Part shown: piece by piece, positions 17,564-26,257 of the stretch
Layout: each line of letters opens with the position of its first letter
How positions within the stretch are numbered: the stretch's first letter is position 1
The notes under the pieces: generated by a model
Told to the model about the DNA's origin: nothing
What the model saw: the letters and a program-made list of their open reading frames with translations, nothing else
Database searches by the model: none
Source of the DNA: Sphingobacterium sp. SGG-5
Lineage (GTDB): Bacteria; Bacteroidota; Bacteroidia; Sphingobacteriales; Sphingobacteriaceae
Reading direction: 5' to 3'
Length of the DNA stretch: 64,000 nucleotides
NCBI RefSeq assembly: GCF_011043525.1
Contig: NZ_JAAKGO010000002.1
Location: forward strand, 434,001-498,000
Translations under genes and position numbers: made by a program

Positions 17564-19171
17564 ATGGAAAACCTACTTAAAATCCGTCAGATCAAATATG
17601 AAAAACTTCTTTTGGGAGGCGGGATTGAAAAGATTGAAAAGCATAAAGATAAGGGTAAAATGACGGCATGGGAGCGGATCGCTTACCTTTTGGATGAGGA
17701 TAGGGCGTACGTAGAGATCGGTATATTTGCAGGTGACGGTCTTTACGAAGAACATGGCGGGTGTACCAATGGAGGAGTGGTGGTGGTCATGGGCTATATA
17801 AAAGGCCGGCTCTGCATCGTTGTATCGAACGATGCGACAGTAAAAGCCGGCGCCTGGTTTCCGATCACCGGAAAAAAGAATCTTCGGGCACAGGAAATAG
17901 CGATAGAAAATCATCTTCCTATTATTTACCTGGTCGATTCCGCTGGTGTCTATCTACCTATGCAAGACGAAATCTTTCCGGACAAGGAACACTTTGGACG
18001 TGTGTTTCGAAATAATGCTAAAATATCGGCTATGGGTATTCCGCAGATATCTGCCATCATGGGATCTTGTGTGGCTGGCGGCGCTTACTTACCTGCCATG
18101 TCCGACTATGCTTTGATCGTTGAAGGCACAGGCTCTGTTTTCTTGGCCGGTTCTTATTTAGTTAAATCATCTATCGGAGAGGTTATCGACAACGAAACAC
18201 TGGGTGGGGCAAGCACACATTCCGAAATATCGGGTGTGACAGATAATACCTATCCCGATGATGAACACTGCTTAGATGCCATAAGAAATATAGTAGATAA
18301 ATTCGGTGACACACCAAAATCCGTATTTTCAAGAAGTCAACCGCAAGAACCTAAGCTCGATTATACGAGCATATACACCAACTTGCCTGAAGATCGGTTA
18401 AAACCATATAATATGCTTCAGATTTTAGAAGCGATCGTCGATGAGGGATCGCTTGAAGAATACAAAAAGGATTATGGTAAAACCTTGATCTGTGCGCTTG
18501 CACGCATCGACGGCTGGGCAGTGGGTATCGTGGCAAATCAACGTGAAATGGTAAAGGTTAAAAAGCCAGGAGGGATGCAAGAAATGCAAATGGGCGGGGT
18601 CATCTATTCTGATTCGGCGGATAAAGCTGCTCGTTTTATCATGAATTGTAATCAACAAAGGATACCGCTCGTGTTTTTTCAGGATGTAACAGGTTTTATG
18701 GTGGGCAGTCGGTCAGAACAAGGGGGAATTATCAAGGACGGTGCAAAGATGGTCAATGCTATGGCCAATTCTGTCGTACCCAAATTTACATTCGTTGTCG
18801 GAAATAGTTATGGTGCGGGAAACTATGCGATGTGCGGAAAGGCTTATGACCCGCGACTGATTTATGCCTGGCCAACGGCCCAAATGGCCGTTATGAGTGG
18901 GGCTTCCGCTGGAAAAACATTGCTGCAAATACAGGAAGCAACCCTAAAAGCGAAAGGGGTTTCACTTTCCGAAGAAGAAAAAAAAGAACGTCTTTCTGCC
19001 ATTGAGCAGCAATATAACGAACAATTGAGTCCTTACTATGCTGCCGCCCGGCTTTGGGTAGATGGGGTGATCGACCCCAAAGAAACCCGAAAGATTGTGT
19101 CAATAGGGATTGAAGCGGCTTCCCATAACCCGGATATTCCACGCTATAATGTCGGGGTAATTCAAGTGTAA
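17564..19171 (+). CDS. Methylcrotonoyl-CoA carboxylase carboxyltransferase subunit-like protein
   Basis: A 535-residue biotin-dependent carboxyltransferase (AccD/PccB/MccB type). N-terminal ERIAYLLDEDRAYVEIG and the crotonase-like halves with GGAYLPAMSDYALIVEGTG and FQDVTGFMVGSRSEQGGI fit the methylcrotonyl-CoA subunit better than propionyl-CoA. It would transfer CO2 from biotin to 3-methylcrotonyl-CoA. The partner subunit with biotin carboxylase and BCCP domains is not in the window. It is divergent from the acyl-CoA dehydrogenase and converges with acetoacetyl-CoA synthetase, overlapping it by 10 bp at the 3' ends. Confidence 0.9.
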   Translation: MENLLKIRQIKYEKLLLGGGIEKIEKHKDKGKMTAWERIAYLLDEDRAYVEIGIFAGDGLYEEHGGCTNGGVVVVMGYIKGRLCIVVSNDATVKAGAWFPITGKKNLRAQEIAIENHLPIIYLVDSAGVYLPMQDEIFPDKEHFGRVFRNNAKISAMGIPQISAIMGSCVAGGAYLPAMSDYALIVEGTGSVFLAGSYLVKSSIGEVIDNETLGGASTHSEISGVTDNTYPDDEHCLDAIRNIVDKFGDTPKSVFSRSQPQEPKLDYTSIYTNLPEDRLKPYNMLQILEAIVDEGSLEEYKKDYGKTLICALARIDGWAVGIVANQREMVKVKKPGGMQEMQMGGVIYSDSADKAARFIMNCNQQRIPLVFFQDVTGFMVGSRSEQGGIIKDGAKMVNAMANSVVPKFTFVVGNSYGAGNYAMCGKAYDPRLIYAWPTAQMAVMSGASAGKTLLQIQEATLKAKGVSLSEEEKKERLSAIEQQYNEQLSPYYAAARLWVDGVIDPKETRKIVSIGIEAASHNPDIPRYNVGVIQV

Positions 19172-21084
19172 TAGCCTGCCATATTGCTCAGTTCGACATA
19201 GGCTGCTAAGCACTCGGGATTACGCATAATATCTTTAGAAACGGCTTTTTCTACTGGATAGCCTGAAAAAATCTTCCGTATCGGTATTTCGAGCTTTTTT
19301 CCACTTAAGGTATACGGTATATCTTTTACGGCATAAAAAAGATCGGGAATATGACGGGGGCTGTATTGTTTTCGGAGTTCGCTTTTTATCGTATGTACGA
19401 TAGTATCTAAAAGTTGACCCGATTCTAATTGCACAAAAAGAATCATTTTGCTTTCGCCCTTTTGGTTATCCACAGCGATGACCAGACTATCCTGTATACC
19501 ATCCAATGTATTGACCACGTTGTAAATCTCTGCCGTACCGATACGCACACCTCCTCTATTCAATGTAGCATCCGATCGGCCATAGATCACGACGCCACCC
19601 CGATCGTTGATCAAAATCCAGTCACCGTGACGCCATACTCCAGCTTGTGCTGAAAAATAGCTTTCCTTATACTTTTCATTCTTCTCATCACCCCAAAAGT
19701 AAAGCGGCATAGAAGGCATAGGTTGTTTAATAACCAGTTCACCTACTTCATTATAGACTTCCTCACCTTCGTCGTTTAACGCCACAATATCAGATCCCAA
19801 GGTCCGACATTGAATTTCACCTGCATATACAGGCAAATACGCACAGCCGGATAAAAATGCACTGCATACATCTGTTCCGCCACTTAATGAAATAATATGT
19901 GCATCAGGGAACTTCTGTTGTAGATTTTCAAATGTAGCTGCTGGTAAAGGTGATCCGGTAGAACCGATCACTTTAGGCTGATAATCTTTGATTTCCAAAT
20001 CATGTATAGCTGAAAAATAAGCTGCACCGCCACCTAAATGCTGTACATCAGCGCGTTTTACAAAATTCCAGAAATCCGTATGATCGTGATAATGTATAGC
20101 TCCATCAAACAAGCAGAGCGTGGCACCACAGAGCAAAGCGGATAAGGCGTAATTCCACATCATCCAGCCGGTAGTTGTATACCATAAAAAGTTATCTCCG
20201 ACTTGCACATTCTGGTGAATAGCCAACGCTTTATAATGCTCTAAAAGATTTCCTCCTGTACTATGGGTAATAGCTTTAGGTTTACCTGTAGTGCCTGAAG
20301 AATATAAAATCCATATGGGATGCGAAAACGGAACTTTGGTAAATTTTAATGCCGTGGGATTGTAATCTAAAAATATACGCTCAAAATCAAAGGAATGTAC
20401 ATCTACAACAACTTCTAAGGTCTTAATATCTTTTTGTAATTGCTTTAAAGTTTCTTTTTTTGAAAAAGTCTTCCCGTTATATTGGTAGGAAGTTTCGATA
20501 AATAAAACCTTTGGCTCTATCTGGCTGAATCGGTCTAAGATACTTTTGTCTCCAAAATCCGGCGAACAGCAGGACCATATGGCACCTAAGGAATTCACCG
20601 CTAAAAATAGGACTATGGTTTCAGCTGTATTATTTAAGACGCCAACAACCCGGTCTCCTTTTTTAACACCTTTTTCCACAAGAAACTGTTGAAGTACACT
20701 TACTTTGTCGGTCAACTCCTGCCAGGATACCTCTACATATTCGTTTGTTTCGCTGCCATATTTTAACGCCGGTCTTTTTGGATGAGCCTGTTTAAAAATA
20801 TGTTCGGCATAGCTTAATGAAATTCCATCAAACCAACGGGCGGCTATAAAGGTATCTGATCCCTTTTCTTCTGTTAGTGCCTGTTCATAAGTACCCAGAA
20901 AGTCTATATTAAAATACGTCAGAATGGCTTGCCAGAAATCTTCAGATCGAGCTATGGACCATTGGTAAAAGGCCGTATAATCTAAAAAACATCTGTTGTA
21001 CGCCTGTTCAACATAGTGTTGGAAACTATACAGTATAGAAGATTTAATATACTGCTCAGAAGGTATCCAGATAGGCTTTTTCAT
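19162..21084 (-). CDS. Acetoacetyl-CoA synthetase (acetoacetate-CoA ligase)
   Basis: A 640-residue adenylate-forming ligase activating acetoacetate with ATP and CoA. Visible marks are the P-loop ILYSSGTTGKPKAITHS near residue 275, GSTGSPLPAATF, the YGRSDATLNRGGVRIGTAEIY hinge region, and the C-terminal catalytic Lys in PYTLSGKKLEIPIRKI. The N-terminal ACS-type region (FYQWSIARSEDFWQA, then RWFDG) and the length agree with acetoacetyl-CoA synthetases. It recovers the acetoacetate released by HMG-CoA lyase, so it completes the pathway encoded next door. Confidence 0.92.
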   Translation of the reverse strand: MKKPIWIPSEQYIKSSILYSFQHYVEQAYNRCFLDYTAFYQWSIARSEDFWQAILTYFNIDFLGTYEQALTEEKGSDTFIAARWFDGISLSYAEHIFKQAHPKRPALKYGSETNEYVEVSWQELTDKVSVLQQFLVEKGVKKGDRVVGVLNNTAETIVLFLAVNSLGAIWSCCSPDFGDKSILDRFSQIEPKVLFIETSYQYNGKTFSKKETLKQLQKDIKTLEVVVDVHSFDFERIFLDYNPTALKFTKVPFSHPIWILYSSGTTGKPKAITHSTGGNLLEHYKALAIHQNVQVGDNFLWYTTTGWMMWNYALSALLCGATLCLFDGAIHYHDHTDFWNFVKRADVQHLGGGAAYFSAIHDLEIKDYQPKVIGSTGSPLPAATFENLQQKFPDAHIISLSGGTDVCSAFLSGCAYLPVYAGEIQCRTLGSDIVALNDEGEEVYNEVGELVIKQPMPSMPLYFWGDEKNEKYKESYFSAQAGVWRHGDWILINDRGGVVIYGRSDATLNRGGVRIGTAEIYNVVNTLDGIQDSLVIAVDNQKGESKMILFVQLESGQLLDTIVHTIKSELRKQYSPRHIPDLFYAVKDIPYTLSGKKLEIPIRKIFSGYPVEKAVSKDIMRNPECLAAYVELSNMAGYYT

Positions 21085-21138
21085 ACCATTTATATATGAC
21101 TATCAGCCTAAAGGTAAGAAAAAGGAAAATGATTAGGA

Positions 21139-21531
21139 TTATATATTCGCTTGAAGTTTACCCTCTGTATCTATTTCTAATGGAAATTCCGTCATCTTAA
21201 TTCCGAAAGCATTATAGATTCGAAGCTTAAACTCCATTCCATCTTTTATAAGCTTTTTACATTCGGGATATTTTTGATCGACCTGCGTCAAAATGGCAGA
21301 CAATTCATGGGTATACGGTTCACCGAAAGTATCGTTTTTGGTATTAAAGATGAAATCCAGACTTACGGTTCGTTTATCTAAACTGTATGCCTTGGTATGC
21401 TTTAAAGTCGCATTCGAAATGGCTTCCTTATTTTCATTATACGCCGTTACAAGCTCATAAACCCTGGCTTCTTTATTTTTGCAAGCTGTAAAAACGAGAG
21501 GAAGGAGGATCAACAGAAGAAATTTATTCAT
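21139..21531 (-). CDS. Small hypothetical lipoprotein
   Basis: A 130-residue protein of unrecognised family. The leader MNKFLLLILLPLVFTAC is a textbook lipoprotein signal. The mature part is charged and predicted to mix helix and strand, with no conserved Cys pair or catalytic motif that I can name. It lies 7 bp after thiL and 54 bp before acetoacetyl-CoA synthetase on the same strand, so it may be cotranscribed with thiL, although no functional link is evident. Confidence 0.8.
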   Translation of the reverse strand: MNKFLLLILLPLVFTACKNKEARVYELVTAYNENKEAISNATLKHTKAYSLDKRTVSLDFIFNTKNDTFGEPYTHELSAILTQVDQKYPECKKLIKDGMEFKLRIYNAFGIKMTEFPLEIDTEGKLQANI

Positions 21532-21538
21532 TTGTATT

Positions 21539-22579
21539 TTATTTTTTTAAAGAATTCCAACCTTGGGCTTTTATTTCATGTACATTTCCTGATTTGGAAA
21601 TCATTTGGCAACCGGCCGAAGCCTCGGTTATGTAGCCAATGATGGAAATATCCAATTGACCTTTAAGTTTATCGTGATCAGACTGAGGAACGGTAAACAA
21701 CAATTCATAATCTTCGCCACCGCTCAGCGCACATACTGTAGGATCTAAACCAAATTCACGAGCTGTTTCGTATGTCATAGGATCGATCGGTATTTTATCT
21801 TCATACAATTTACAACCTACGTTGGAATCTTTACAGATATGCAGGATCTCCGAAGCAAGCCCATCAGAAACGTCGATCATAGCGTTCGGTTTCACGTGCA
21901 ACTCTTCCAGCAATTCCACAATGTCTTTCCGTGCTTCGGGTTTCAGTTGGCGCTCGACAATATAATCCTTACCCTCTAAATCGGGTTGAATATTTGGATT
22001 TTCTAAAAATATCTGCTTTTCACGTTCCAAAAGCTGCAAACCTACATAAGCACCACCTAAGTCACCGGATACACACAATAGATCACCTTCTTTCGCGGTA
22101 GAGCGATAGGCAATTTTATCTTCATCTGCATAGCCAATACTGGTGACCGAAATCACCAAGCCTTGCGTAGAAGAGGAAGTGTCTCCACCGACGAGATCGA
22201 CATTGTATTTCTTACAGGCAATCAATGCACCTTCGTATATCTCTTCGATAGCTTCTAAAGGAAATTTGGAAGATAGTCCGATGGAAAAGGTAATCTGCGA
22301 GGCTATTCCGTTCATTGCATAGATATCGCTGAGATTGACTTGGACCGCTTTATATCCCAGATGCTTCAAAGGAACATACCGTAAATCAAAATGAACATTT
22401 TCTAACAGCAGATCGGTAGAGATCAACGTCTTCTTGTTGGAGAAGTCCAAAACAGCTGCGTCATCACCAATACCATTTACCGTGGATTTTTCGGTGAGTA
22501 CTATGGCTTGTGTCAGATGCTGGATCAAGCCAAACTCTCCTAATTCATTTATATCCGTTTTTTCTATGTTATCAAACAT
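21539..22579 (-). CDS. thiL: Thiamine-monophosphate kinase
   Basis: A 346-residue AIRS-family kinase that phosphorylates thiamine phosphate to thiamine diphosphate. N-terminal NGIGDDAAVLDF is the nucleotide/metal-binding motif, followed by STDLLLENVHFDL, VQVNLSDIYAMNG and DLVGGDTSSS; the C-terminal part has IDVSDGLASEI and ALSGGEDYELLF. The length is normal. A parS-like 14-mer (21889-21902) lies within its coding sequence. It follows nadA by 12 bp, so the two are cotranscribed. Confidence 0.95.
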   Translation of the reverse strand: MFDNIEKTDINELGEFGLIQHLTQAIVLTEKSTVNGIGDDAAVLDFSNKKTLISTDLLLENVHFDLRYVPLKHLGYKAVQVNLSDIYAMNGIASQITFSIGLSSKFPLEAIEEIYEGALIACKKYNVDLVGGDTSSSTQGLVISVTSIGYADEDKIAYRSTAKEGDLLCVSGDLGGAYVGLQLLEREKQIFLENPNIQPDLEGKDYIVERQLKPEARKDIVELLEELHVKPNAMIDVSDGLASEILHICKDSNVGCKLYEDKIPIDPMTYETAREFGLDPTVCALSGGEDYELLFTVPQSDHDKLKGQLDISIIGYITEASAGCQMISKSGNVHEIKAQGWNSLKK

Positions 22580-22591
22580 CTTTCGTAGTTA

Positions 22592-23590
22592 TTACAGTCC
22601 CAACTTAGCTGATATATCCAACATACGCTCAATAGGTTTGCGCGCGCGGCTGATAACGTCCGCAGAAAGAATAATTTCCGGTTGTTCGTAATACAGGCAA
22701 TTATATAGCTTTTCCAACGTATTGAGTTTCATGTGTGGACAGTCGTTACAGGCACAGGCATTATTTGGCGGAGCCGGAATGAATGTCTTGTGTGGACTGG
22801 CTTTCTGCATCTGGTGCAAAATACCGGACTCTGTAGCCACAATATATGTATTACCGGGATCTTCTATTGTAAATTTTAACATCCCGGAAGTGGAGCCTAT
22901 AAAATCAGCCTGCGCTAAGATATGATCCTCACATTCGGGATGGGCGATAAATTTCGCATCCGGATATGCACTCCGAAGTGTATCGATTTTCTCCTGTGAG
23001 AATATTTCATGCACCATACAAGCGCCATTCCATAAGACCAGATTACGACCCGTTTTTCTTTTCACATAGTCGCCCAGATTACGGTCGGGACCAAAGATGA
23101 TCTTTTGACTTTCGGGAAGACTTTCTACAATCTGTACAGCATTGCTGGAGGTACATACGATATCCGATAATGCTTTCAGCTCTGCAGTACAGTTGACGTA
23201 TGTAATCACCAGATGATCGGGATATTGTTCTTTAAACTTCGCAAATAGATGTGGCGGACAGCTGTCGGAGAGGGAACAGCCTGCTTTCAGGTCAGGTAAC
23301 AAAACTTTTTTGGTCGGTGAAAGTATCTTTGCTGTCTCCGCCATGAAGTGTACACCGGCAAATACAATCACATCGGCATCTGTTTTAGCTGCTTGTTGCG
23401 ATAAACCTAAACTATCGCCGATGTAATCCGCTAAATCCTGTATTTCCGATTCCTGGTAATAATGTGCCAGAATAACTGCGTTTTTTTCTTTTTTAAGCCT
23501 ATTGATTTCTTCTACCAGATCAATAGTGGGATCTATTGGAATATCAATAAAACCTTTGGCTTCTAAATCTCTTTCAAAAGTTGTGTTCAT
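22592..23590 (-). CDS. nadA: Quinolinate synthase A
   Basis: A 332-residue [4Fe-4S] enzyme condensing iminoaspartate and dihydroxyacetone phosphate to quinolinate in NAD synthesis. Typical segments are [47 protein letters not shown] and the C-terminal [14 protein letters not shown]; Cys residues in these provide the cluster ligands. It diverges from nadB, which supplies iminoaspartate, across a 508-bp gap that is much longer than usual for this window and holds unusual motifs. Confidence 0.96.
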   Translation of the reverse strand: MNTTFERDLEAKGFIDIPIDPTIDLVEEINRLKKEKNAVILAHYYQESEIQDLADYIGDSLGLSQQAAKTDADVIVFAGVHFMAETAKILSPTKKVLLPDLKAGCSLSDSCPPHLFAKFKEQYPDHLVITYVNCTAELKALSDIVCTSSNAVQIVESLPESQKIIFGPDRNLGDYVKRKTGRNLVLWNGACMVHEIFSQEKIDTLRSAYPDAKFIAHPECEDHILAQADFIGSTSGMLKFTIEDPGNTYIVATESGILHQMQKASPHKTFIPAPPNNACACNDCPHMKLNTLEKLYNCLYYEQPEIILSADVISRARKPIERMLDISAKLGL

Positions 23591-24098
23591 CGCTCTCTCG
23601 TTGTTCTTCAGTTCTTTTGACTATGAAACAATACAAAGGTAACTAAAGAAATTCAAACGAAATCCACATTGCCTTTTTTCAATAAATAATAACTCTTTTT
23701 TTAAAAAGGAATCTTATTGTTTATTAGGATGTGAGTAATGGGGAAAATTGATATACGAAATATTTTAAAATGATGATATTCTCACTTTATTCACAAGTTA
23801 TACACATTTTTTATGTTATATATCGTTGTTATTCAGTGTGCTAATATTTAGGGTATTTCTTTTTCCATAGCATGATGTTTGATTCTTTCTTGTTCATATT
23901 TTGTTAATATTAGCTTTACATTAAGCTTACATACAGGGGATGCTTGTGGAGTTTTTATGCCGATTGTGGAATAATAGAAAGTTTTACATTTTAATCCACC
24001 GGTTATTTACAGGTTTTCCACATATTTTGTTAGTCAAATCCGTATAAATTCACCGTATTTATCTAAGTTTGTTTATTCAATAAGCTTAAACAAATATT
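23591..24098. other. Candidate replication origin: AT-rich gap with phased DnaA-box-like motifs
   Basis: This 508-bp nadA/nadB gap has no gene. It contains TTATTCACA (23787) and TTATACACA (23798), both fitting the DnaA-box consensus TTATNCACA, in the same orientation and 11 bp apart. A second same-orientation pair, TTATTTACA (24003) and TTTTCCACA (24014), is also 11 bp apart and each member differs from the consensus by one base. Between them are two weaker reverse-orientation motifs, TGTGGAGTT (23945) and TGTGGAATA (23965), about two helical turns apart. The rest is strongly AT-rich, with an obvious unwinding candidate at about 23811-23930. Origin function is inferred, not shown. Confidence 0.5.
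24064..24071 (+). promoter_or_regulatory. Candidate -7 element of nadB
   Basis: TAAGTTTG fits the TAnnTTTG consensus and lies 27 bp before the nadB ATG. No good TTG lies 19-20 bp upstream, so only the -7 element is supported. Confidence 0.4.
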
Positions 24099-25691
24099 AT
24101 GTCTTTTAGAAGGGTGGACTTTTTGATTGTAGGTTCAGGGATAGCCGGCCTTAGCTTTGCGCTAAAGGCCGCAAAACTGGGCAAGGTGCTGATTGTCACA
24201 AAGTCTAACGAAGATGAATCGAATACAAAGTATGCGCAGGGTGGGGTTGCTGTAGTGACGGATCATGCGGATAGTTTTGATAAACATATACAAGATACGC
24301 ATATTGCCGGGGACGGACTGTGTGATCCAGAGGTTGTGGAAAATGTGATAAAAGAAGGTCCGGCGCGCATAGCGGAGCTTATCGCTTATGGTACTTCATT
24401 CGATAAAGAAGATTCGGGCGAGTATGATTTGGCCAAAGAGGGTGGGCATTCTGCGCATCGTATTTTGCATTATAAAGATATCACGGGGTATGAAATCGAG
24501 CGGGCGTTGTTAGCTCAGGTACATCAGAATCCGAATATCGAGATATTGACGCATTATTTTGCGGTGGATTTAATTACGCAACACCACTTAGGTGTTCATG
24601 TGGATAAGAAATCTACTGATATTACCTGTTACGGTATATATGCGCTGAATACCCGTTCGAATAAGGTAGAGAAGATTTTAGCGAAGGTCACGCTGATGGC
24701 CACAGGAGGTGCAGGTCATGTGTATTCGTCGACAACTAATCCGACTATAGCAACAGGTGATGGCATTGCTATGCTCTACAGGGCCAAAGGAAAAGTGAGG
24801 AATATGGAGTTTATTCAGTTTCATCCCACAGCACTTTACAATCCGAGTGAATATCCAGCATTTTTGATATCGGAGGCAGTACGTGGTTTTGGAGGTATAT
24901 TGCGGCGAGCAGATGGTTCTTCTTTTATGGAACAGTATGATTCACGTGGGTCCTTGGCACCGCGGGATGTTGTTGCACGGGCTATCGACTCGGAAATGAA
25001 GAAATCCGGATTAGATCATGTGTATTTAGATATTACGCATCGATCCAAGGCGGATTTGTTGTCGCATTTTCCAAATATCTATGAAAAGTGTCTTTCTATC
25101 GGATTGGATATGACCAAAGATTTTATTCCTGTGACACCGGCAGCACATTATTTATGTGGTGGAATAAAGGTGAACACATTCGGAGCGACATCTATTCGAC
25201 ATTTATATGCTTGTGGGGAGTGTTCGTCCACAGGCTTGCATGGTGCAAACAGGCTGGCGTCAAATTCGCTTTTGGAGGCAGCCGTGTATGCTCATCGGAT
25301 ATTTGTTGATGTAAGCGCTAAGTTTCACGGGCTCGAATTCGAAGAAAATATTCCAGAGTGGGATGATTCGAATACGAAGCTCTCCAATGAAGATATATTG
25401 GTTACGCATAATTTACGTGAAACGCAGAAAATTATGAGTGACTATGTGGGTATTGTCCGTTCTGATTTTCGGTTGGATCGAGCCATGCGGCGATTGGGAC
25501 TTTTGTATGAAGAGACGGAGTCTTTCTATAAACGTACGAAGTTGTCCGTGAAACTTTGTGAATTACGAAATGTGATACAGGTGGCTTATCTTGTTGTTAA
25601 ATCGGCTATGCATCGGAAGGAAAGCAGGGGATTACATTATACGACAGATTACCCACAACATGCAGAAACTTTGGAAGATACCGTCCTTTAG
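24099..25691 (+). CDS. nadB: L-aspartate oxidase
   Basis: A 530-residue flavoprotein that oxidises aspartate to iminoaspartate, the substrate of NadA. It has the N-terminal FAD fold (FLIVGSGIAGLSFALKAA), the fumarate-reductase-type segments GGHSAHRILHYKDITG and EFIQFHPTALY, the catalytic-domain motif SEAVRGFGGILRR, and ACGECSSTGLHGANRLASNSLLEA near residue 365-395. The helical C-terminal domain is complete. It is divergent from nadA across the candidate origin region. Confidence 0.96.
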   Translation: MSFRRVDFLIVGSGIAGLSFALKAAKLGKVLIVTKSNEDESNTKYAQGGVAVVTDHADSFDKHIQDTHIAGDGLCDPEVVENVIKEGPARIAELIAYGTSFDKEDSGEYDLAKEGGHSAHRILHYKDITGYEIERALLAQVHQNPNIEILTHYFAVDLITQHHLGVHVDKKSTDITCYGIYALNTRSNKVEKILAKVTLMATGGAGHVYSSTTNPTIATGDGIAMLYRAKGKVRNMEFIQFHPTALYNPSEYPAFLISEAVRGFGGILRRADGSSFMEQYDSRGSLAPRDVVARAIDSEMKKSGLDHVYLDITHRSKADLLSHFPNIYEKCLSIGLDMTKDFIPVTPAAHYLCGGIKVNTFGATSIRHLYACGECSSTGLHGANRLASNSLLEAAVYAHRIFVDVSAKFHGLEFEENIPEWDDSNTKLSNEDILVTHNLRETQKIMSDYVGIVRSDFRLDRAMRRLGLLYEETESFYKRTKLSVKLCELRNVIQVAYLVVKSAMHRKESRGLHYTTDYPQHAETLEDTVL

Positions 25692-25738
25692 GATCAAGGA
25701 TTGTTGGAATAAAGATCAAGGACACAAATAATTAAAAC

Positions 25739-26251
25739 ATGCCTGTAATATTACCTGTAAAAGAAGTCTTTCCGGTAGTCGGCGAGGATACTTTTTTAGC
25801 ACCTAACTGTACCCTAATAGGGGATGTGATTATTGGTCATCATTGTTCGGTATGGTTTAACGCGGTTGTACGGGGAGATGTGAATTATATCCGGGTTGGA
25901 AATTATTCCAATATTCAGGATAATGCAACCATTCATGGGACGTTTGAACGAAACGGTACAGATATAGGAAGTTATGTAAATATTGGCCACAATGCCATTG
26001 TTCATGGATGCGTGATTGAAGACTATGTGTTGGTGGGTATGGGCGCTATTATCATGGATAAAGCGGTTGTGCAGTCGCAGGTTATTATTGCTGCGGGGGC
26101 TGTCGTGTTGGAGAATTCAGTCTGCGAATCGGGTTATTTATATGCCGGTGTGCCTGCTAAAAAGATAAAGCCTTTGACCGCGGAGCAGCAAGCGTTACTG
26201 CAGAAATTACCACATAATTATATGCTATATAGCTCCTGGTTCCAGGAATAG
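25739..26251 (+). CDS. Gamma-carbonic-anhydrase-like hexapeptide-repeat protein
   Basis: A 170-residue left-handed beta-helix protein of the gamma-CA/YrdA family. Repeating hexapeptides such as IGDVIIG and IGHNAIVHG fill residues 15-130, and the His residues of NATIHG, NIGHN and IVHG sit where the trimeric family binds metal. It ends with YAGVPAKKIKPL and a C-terminal helix. Many such proteins lack proven anhydrase activity, so the reaction is left open. It follows nadB by 47 bp and may be cotranscribed. Confidence 0.88.
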   Translation: MPVILPVKEVFPVVGEDTFLAPNCTLIGDVIIGHHCSVWFNAVVRGDVNYIRVGNYSNIQDNATIHGTFERNGTDIGSYVNIGHNAIVHGCVIEDYVLVGMGAIIMDKAVVQSQVIIAAGAVVLENSVCESGYLYAGVPAKKIKPLTAEQQALLQKLPHNYMLYSSWFQE

Positions 26252-26257
26252 ATTTCT

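Noticed and set aside
19466..19474. Perfect TTATCCACA DnaA box inside acetoacetyl-CoA synthetase
   Set aside because: A single box in coding sequence is expected by chance; there is no second box beside it, unlike the 23.8-24.0 kb cluster.
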